NCBI GenBank assembly: GCA_039028695.1
Contig: JBCCHN010000178.1
Coordinates: forward strand, 1 to 9,112
Direction: 5' to 3'
Length of the DNA stretch: 9,112 nt
DNA from: JANQKX01 sp039028695
GTDB taxonomy: Bacteria; Pseudomonadota; Alphaproteobacteria; Kiloniellales; Kiloniellaceae
The notes under the pieces: model-generated
What the model saw: only the letters and a program-made list of their open reading frames with translations
Told to the model about the DNA's origin: nothing
Database searches by the model: none
Made by a program: the position numbers and the translations under genes
In this document: positions 6,178 to 9,112 of the stretch, piece after piece
Position numbering within the stretch: the first letter of the stretch is position 1
Layout of the letters: the number at the start of each line of letters is the position of its first letter

Positions 6178-6495
6178 TCACGGAGAATCTCGGTTTGGCG
6201 GGTAGTGGCTTCGATCAATGTTTCGCCATTTTTTGCAGGCAAAATACTCCCGTTTACGAAGCGAATCATAAAACAAGGTCCCTTGAATTCCATTCGCTCT
6301 GGATCTGTCGATTGGATTTTCCCAAATTCGTCCTAGTAACTCGCTACCATCTTCTTCTCCCAGACGTTCCAAAAAGTCCTCGACAAACTCTATGTCATTC
6401 CCGTTTGGAAACATCAGTTCAAAGTCCTTTTCTTCGGCAGCGTATAATGAATAGGTACAGTTATCTGCTCCGTCGATAATCTGAATATTCTTCAA
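6178..6495 (-). CDS. Candidate immunity protein for the adjacent Rhs toxin
   Basis: A 105-residue acidic protein immediately downstream of the Rhs toxin tip. The start TTG shares two bases with the toxin TGA stop (TTGA), preceded by a strong Shine-Dalgarno; position and coupling are those of a cognate immunity gene. Visible traits are the N-terminal NIQIIDGADNCTYSLYAAEE, FPNGNDIEFVEDFLERLGEE, and GIQGTLFYDS, which match, from memory, a recurrent family of hypothetical proteins downstream of Rhs tips. After REYF the frame ends oddly basic (CKKWRNIDRSHYPPNRDSP). A one-base shift at 6235-6244 would instead read PAKNGETLIEATTRQTEILR and stop at 6165-6167, so the last 20 or so residues may be altered by a frameshift. 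Expected role: binding and neutralising the toxin in the cytoplasm of producer and kin. Confidence 0.75.
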   Translation of the reverse strand: MKNIQIIDGADNCTYSLYAAEEKDFELMFPNGNDIEFVEDFLERLGEEDGSELLGRIWENPIDRSRANGIQGTLFYDSLRKREYFACKKWRNIDRSHYPPNRDSP

Positions 6496-7481
6496 GGTTT
6501 GCCTCCTCTGACTTTTCCACCCGGATACACGTTCTTGTAGCCGCCGCCTTTACTCTGAACATCCCAATGTGGGCCTCCGTGAGCTTTTGAACTGCCTTTG
6601 GGACCGGTAGGAACCCAAACGTTTCCGTTCTTATCAGGCCAACCTGAGCCCGGTCCATTTGGATTTTTGACTTTTTTGCCGTCCCAGTTTTTTGGCGCCT
6701 TGTATCCATCTTTTTCACTTGGCTGACCAGGAGCATCAGCCGCATCCATCGGATCTGGTTGTGCTTCCTCATTGAATAGCGGAGTTGGACAGTACTCTGG
6801 TGCATCAGACGGAAGTTTACATCCACCTGCTAATCGGCAAATCGCATATGCACCTGCTCCAGCAAAGCCCCAACAGCCACCACGGGATGCACAGGCGCGA
6901 ATTGCGGCGCCCACCGCATAAGCTACCGTGCCGTCAGGATCAATAAAACTTTGTGGATTGGCATGGGTATACCCGTAGGTATTAATCCCTCCATCGAGCC
7001 CAATAGGATCGCTGGTGATATACCTCCCCAAGCTGGGATCGTAATCCCGGAAGTAGTTGTAGTGGAGCCCCGTCTCGGCATCGGCGTATTGGCCCGGGAA
7101 ACGGATCGGGGTGCTGTCCAGGCCGGAGTCCGTGACCGTCTCGCCAAAGGGTCGCTGCGTCCGGTCCGAGGTGATGAGGCCCGCGCTGTCGGTCATCTTC
7201 TGGGGTCGGCCCAGCTGGTCGTTGTGCAGGTAGGCGACCTCGGTGGGGGCCACGCCCGCCTCCACAAAGCGGATGGCGTCCGCGGCCACCGTACCGTCGC
7301 TGAAGCCGTCCAGGGTGACTTCCGCATCGGCCACGGCCGGATCGAAGTCATAGGTCCCCAAGAGCACCCACTGGTCCCCGTTGGCCCGCTGGTTGACGGT
7401 TACATCACTGGTGCCCAGCTCGTGGGCGATAGAATAAACCGCTGCCGTCGCACGGCTACCATCTGCCGAAATGATCCCCAT
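6492..7481 (-). CDS. Orphan 5'-truncated Rhs protein with C-terminal toxin tip (module 1)
   Basis: A 329-residue frame lacking most of the Rhs shell. Residues 1-75 are most of a golvesin-like domain (YSIAHELGTSDVTVNQ, ANGDQWVLLGTYDF, AADAIRFVEAG). Residues 84-184 are the RHS-repeat-associated core: YLHNDQLGRPQKMTDSAG, RPFGETVTDSG, RFPGQYADAETGLHYNYFRD, LGRYITSDPIGL and NPQSFIDPDG. The tip starts after DPDG: a Cys/Gly/Ala-rich stretch (186-221), then a polar toxin-like domain (about 255-329) with NPNGPGSGWPDKNGNVWVPT, AHGGPHWDVQ and GGGYKNVYPGG. His and Trp of HGGPHWD are candidate functional residues; I cannot name the toxin family with confidence. A TGA three codons upstream of ATG 7481 and the abutting integrase fragment show that the 5' part was lost. 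It resembles orphan rhs-CT modules, silent unless recombined into a full-length rhs. Confidence 0.85.
   Translation of the reverse strand: MGIISADGSRATAAVYSIAHELGTSDVTVNQRANGDQWVLLGTYDFDPAVADAEVTLDGFSDGTVAADAIRFVEAGVAPTEVAYLHNDQLGRPQKMTDSAGLITSDRTQRPFGETVTDSGLDSTPIRFPGQYADAETGLHYNYFRDYDPSLGRYITSDPIGLDGGINTYGYTHANPQSFIDPDGTVAYAVGAAIRACASRGGCWGFAGAGAYAICRLAGGCKLPSDAPEYCPTPLFNEEAQPDPMDAADAPGQPSEKDGYKAPKNWDGKKVKNPNGPGSGWPDKNGNVWVPTGPKGSSKAHGGPHWDVQSKGGGYKNVYPGGKVRGGKP
6502..6509 (-). promoter_or_regulatory. Shine-Dalgarno that fixes the TTG start of the immunity gene
   Basis: The minus strand carries AGAGGAGG followed by six bases (CAAACC) and then TTG at 6493-6495. The element lies inside the last codons of the toxin gene, so immunity translation is both directly initiated and coupled to toxin translation. 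It is the strongest ribosome binding site noticed in the window. Confidence 0.75.
7000..7161 (-). repeat. Rhs core direct repeat, copy 1
   Basis: This aligns without gaps to 8951-9112 (offset 1,951 bp), with 17 differences in 162 bp by hand count, about 90% identity. It encodes the conserved core from TQRPFGETVTDSG to SDPIG. Similarity ends abruptly just past the SDPIGL motif, where the toxin-specific part begins. The other end is set by the window edge, so the real repeat may be longer. Confidence 0.9.
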
Positions 7482-7629
7482 GGTCCTGGCTCAGAACCTG
7501 GGCCACTCCGATACCCGGATGGTCGAGAAGCACTACGGGCACCTGGCAGACAAATACAAAACGGACATGATCCGGGCGACGGCGCCGACGTTTGGCATAG
7601 AGACCGGCAAGGTGGTGTCCATTGGGTAG
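7480..7629 (+). pseudogene. Tyrosine recombinase (integrase) 3' fragment, copy 2
   Basis: Forty-nine codons encode MVLAQNLGHSDTRMVEKHYG, then HLADKYKTDMIRATAPTFGI and a short tail to TAG 7627-7629. It aligns without gaps to 5980-6129 (offset exactly 1,500 bp) with 21 differences in 150 bp by hand count. At least ten of the first fifteen differences are at third codon positions, and both catalytic residues (H of LGH, Y of HYGH) are kept. Similarity begins at the very point where the truncated Rhs frame on the other strand starts, so 7470-7483 is a rearrangement junction. The fragment is too short to recombine DNA. Confidence 0.85.
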
Positions 7630-7703
7630 GGAAAAAATTGAACCTTGAGCCTGCAGCAGAGCCTCTTTGATTAGGGACCTATTTGTACTCTTAGTGCCTC
7701 TGA

Positions 7704-8048
7704 TCAACGCCTTTTAAAATACCCCAAGTCTTGCAGGTCTTTCAAAAAGCGGCTTCGAAAATACTTGATACCGGGAATTGTTGAGAGCCCAAAGCAAGCC
7801 ATGAAGAAAATCATGTAGGCAATATCTTCTCGAAAAGCCAATTTTGCCCCATCAACCACACCTAATACCAGAAACATCGCCGCAACCAATAATATGGAAA
7901 ATACCATATACACCAACAAGCTAAGAACCATTTTCGCAGCGCCACGGCACCTTCCGACACTTATCAAAATACATCCATACGCCCACATCATAGTCCAAGT
8001 ATAAAGCGCAGAGGGTAGAAAAAGTGCCACAGTTAAGATCCACAACAT
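7704..8048 (-). CDS. Small membrane protein of unknown function
   Basis: From ATG 8048 the protein has 114 residues with three hydrophobic segments: roughly the first 30 residues (LWILTVALFLPSALYTW, WAYGCILISVG), a long one (MVLSLLVYMVFSILLVAAMF onward), and IAYMIFFMACFGLSTIPGI. It ends in a basic tail (FLKDLQDLGYFKRR), so the C-terminus is probably cytoplasmic. A GTG at 8075 would add nine residues; ATG 8048 is preferred because AGG lies nine bases upstream. It follows the module 2 immunity gene by 66 bp in the same direction, and the DNA is AT-rich like the immunity gene. It could be a second, membrane-located immunity protein or unrelated cargo; I do not recognise a family. Confidence 0.6.
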   Translation of the reverse strand: MLWILTVALFLPSALYTWTMMWAYGCILISVGRCRGAAKMVLSLLVYMVFSILLVAAMFLVLGVVDGAKLAFREDIAYMIFFMACFGLSTIPGIKYFRSRFLKDLQDLGYFKRR

Positions 8049-8114
8049 TCTTGACCTGCCTGTTGCCTGGCACACTGACCGATTTCAAGGGGCGACAATG
8101 GGTCAACTAACGAT

Positions 8115-8468
8115 TTACGGCTCTCTTAGCGAGATGCTCTCACACCTAAATTTGAGGTATCCGCCGGGTGAAAGCCTGATATGAACGCTGAATCCAGGGC
8201 CGATGTTCTCGATATCGATGTCAAAAATTGATGTGTCCTTATCAAAAGACTGCACATCAATATTACAATTCGGAACATCTGAAAATTGAACGTTAACAGG
8301 TCGGCATCCCTCATATTCCGGAAGCCCTAAAAAGTTGCTGTTTAAATCGTCAACTTTAATGGCTAGGCAGTTACAATGAACGTCCCACTTTATGGATTCA
8401 ATTTGAGCGTCATGGATTCCACCTAGCCTTTCAAAAAACGACTTTGGATTCTCAATTTTTTTGATCAT
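8115..8468 (-). CDS. Candidate immunity protein of Rhs module 2
   Basis: A 117-residue soluble protein starting 22 bp after the toxin-tip stop in the same direction. A GGAGG lies about 11 bases before the ATG, inside the spacer. Recognisable features are FFERLGGIHDAQIESIKWD near the start, VDDLNSNFLGLPEYEG in the middle, and a beta-rich C-terminal half ending SPGGYLKFRCESISL. The pattern RLGGIHDA, LPEY and SPGG recurs, from memory, in small proteins next to Rhs/WapA-like toxins. Inferred role: neutralising the tip encoded upstream. Low GC (about one third in parts) sets it apart from the Rhs core. Confidence 0.7.
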   Translation of the reverse strand: MIKKIENPKSFFERLGGIHDAQIESIKWDVHCNCLAIKVDDLNSNFLGLPEYEGCRPVNVQFSDVPNCNIDVQSFDKDTSIFDIDIENIGPGFSVHIRLSPGGYLKFRCESISLREP

Positions 8469-8490
8469 TGAAGGCCAGACCTCCCATAAA

Positions 8491-9112
8491 TCAGGGTATG
8501 GCTACGTTTGCTGGAATTGTTGGCCAAAATGGCGGAAGCAATGAAGGTATCATTCTGATGCATCTGTATGCAATGTACCCCGCGGCGCCAAGGGCCGCGG
8601 CACCGGCAACTTTTCTGCAACTACTATCTTCCGGGCAAGCACCATCGCCTTCCCCTATTGGCAGGTCAGGGATGTCTGTGCCGGGGGGCAAGTGCTCTTT
8701 CCCACCATTTAGATGCCAATGATCTTTTCCGCGCCATCCAGGTTTACCTTCCTGTCCTGGATGCCATTCTAGCGATGCACCAGAATCATGATTCCATTTT
8801 TCACCATTGGGATTTCTATGGCCCGTGTCCTTTGTCCAGCCATTTCCAAGACCATCAGGCGAACTTGGCAACTGAGCTAATCCATAGGGATCAAAGAAGC
8901 TACCTGGATTTCCACCAACATATCCGTATGTGTTTTCGCCTCCCAAAAGGCCAATCGGGTCACTGGTAACATACCGCCCCAAGCTGGGATCATAATCGCG
9001 GAAATAGTTGTAGTGGAGACCGGTCTCCGCGTCGGCGTACTGGCCCGGGAAGCGGATCGGGGTGCTGTCCAGGCCTGAGTCCGTGACCGTCTCGCCAAAG
9101 GGCCGCTGCGTC
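8491..9112 (-). CDS. Rhs protein C-terminus with toxin tip (module 2, 5' end outside window)
   Basis: The frame enters from the right edge and gives 206 residues. Residues 1-78 are the RHS-repeat-associated core (TQRPFGETVTDSG, RFPGQYADAETGLHYNYFRD, SDPIGLLGGENTYGYVGGNP) closed by FFDPYGL, the canonical DPxGL boundary of Rhs tips. The tip begins with GNGWTKDTGHRNPNGEKWNH, then LEWHPGQEGKPGWRGKDHWH and NGGKEHLPPG. Many His, Trp and Asp residues suggest a metal- or nucleic-acid-acting enzyme, and KDHWHLNGGKEH is the likely active region. The last part (AGAAALGAAGYIAYRCIRMI, then PSLLPPFWPTIPANVAIP) is hydrophobic and Pro-rich, unusual after a catalytic tip. Whether the upstream part is full length cannot be seen. 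Expected role: delivery of the tip into neighbouring cells, with immunity from the gene just downstream. Confidence 0.85.
   Translation of the reverse strand, partial: TQRPFGETVTDSGLDSTPIRFPGQYADAETGLHYNYFRDYDPSLGRYVTSDPIGLLGGENTYGYVGGNPGSFFDPYGLAQLPSSPDGLGNGWTKDTGHRNPNGEKWNHDSGASLEWHPGQEGKPGWRGKDHWHLNGGKEHLPPGTDIPDLPIGEGDGACPEDSSCRKVAGAAALGAAGYIAYRCIRMIPSLLPPFWPTIPANVAIP
8951..9112 (-). repeat. Rhs core direct repeat, copy 2
   Basis: Partner of 7000-7161 in the same orientation, about 90% identical by hand count and cut by the window edge. The pair could support homologous recombination that deletes or swaps the 1.95 kb between them, placing the module 1 tip behind the module 2 core. Confidence 0.9.

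Noticed and set aside
4801..7185. A downstream attachment-site copy of the tRNA-Leu 3' end (for example the CCGGTCCGAGG near 7161)
   Set aside because: The similarity to the tRNA 3' end is too short and interrupted, and it lies inside Rhs core coding sequence; no real attachment repeat is visible in the window.
6951..7670. 239-codon plus-strand open frame across the Rhs core and integrase fragment
   Set aside because: It is antisense to a well-supported Rhs core and in a different frame from the integrase remnant; the translation shows no family features.
8568..8969. 133-codon plus-strand open frame opposite the module 2 tip
   Set aside because: Antisense to a frame with clear Rhs motifs; no start signal or recognisable domain.
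1..9112. CRISPR arrays, rRNA, intact insertion sequences or transposase genes
   Set aside because: No regularly spaced repeats of 24-40 bp, no rRNA sequence, no transposase motifs and no terminal inverted repeats with target duplications were found.

Overview
The window reads as a chromosomal segment of an alphaproteobacterium, possibly of the Rhodospirillales. The main evidence is the order J-domain protein, fabI, aroC, which is common in that class, plus the alphaproteobacterial look of the FabI N-terminus and a GC-rich housekeeping half. The assignment is by recognition only; no database search was possible.

Left half (1-4829), conserved core. A 5'-truncated type II J-domain co-chaperone (CbpA-like) overlaps its modulator gene cbpM by four bases. 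A YihY/BrkB-family inner-membrane protein gene converges on cbpM and overlaps its end by 24 bp. A roughly 310-bp divergent intergenic region then carries a plausible sigma-70 promoter for fabI (enoyl-ACP reductase). Next come aroC (chorismate synthase), preceded by a strong hairpin, and a complete tRNA-Leu(UAA) gene with encoded CCA.

Right half (4830-9112), accessory region downstream of the tRNA, where islands often insert. It starts with a pair of 9-bp direct repeats and a possible remnant of an integrase start codon region. These are followed by a DUF2459-type lipoprotein gene and a 3' fragment of a tyrosine-recombinase gene that keeps the His and Tyr of the catalytic set. Two polymorphic-toxin modules follow on the minus strand. 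Module 1 is an orphan 5'-truncated Rhs core with a toxin tip, translationally coupled to an immunity gene. Module 2 is an Rhs core running off the right edge with a different toxin tip, a different immunity gene and a small membrane protein. A second, diverged copy of the same integrase 3' fragment sits between the modules, so each toxin-immunity unit has an integrase tail at its downstream end in the convergent orientation.

Interpretation. This looks like an Rhs toxin-tip/immunity array of the kind known from contact-dependent competition systems, in which new tips displace old ones by recombination in the conserved core. The 162-bp core repeat (about 90% identical by hand count) and the drop in GC content from core to tip and immunity genes fit this. 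The less usual part is the repeated association with integrase 3' ends, whose differences are mostly at third codon positions. They therefore seem to come from two separately evolved integrases rather than a recent duplication.
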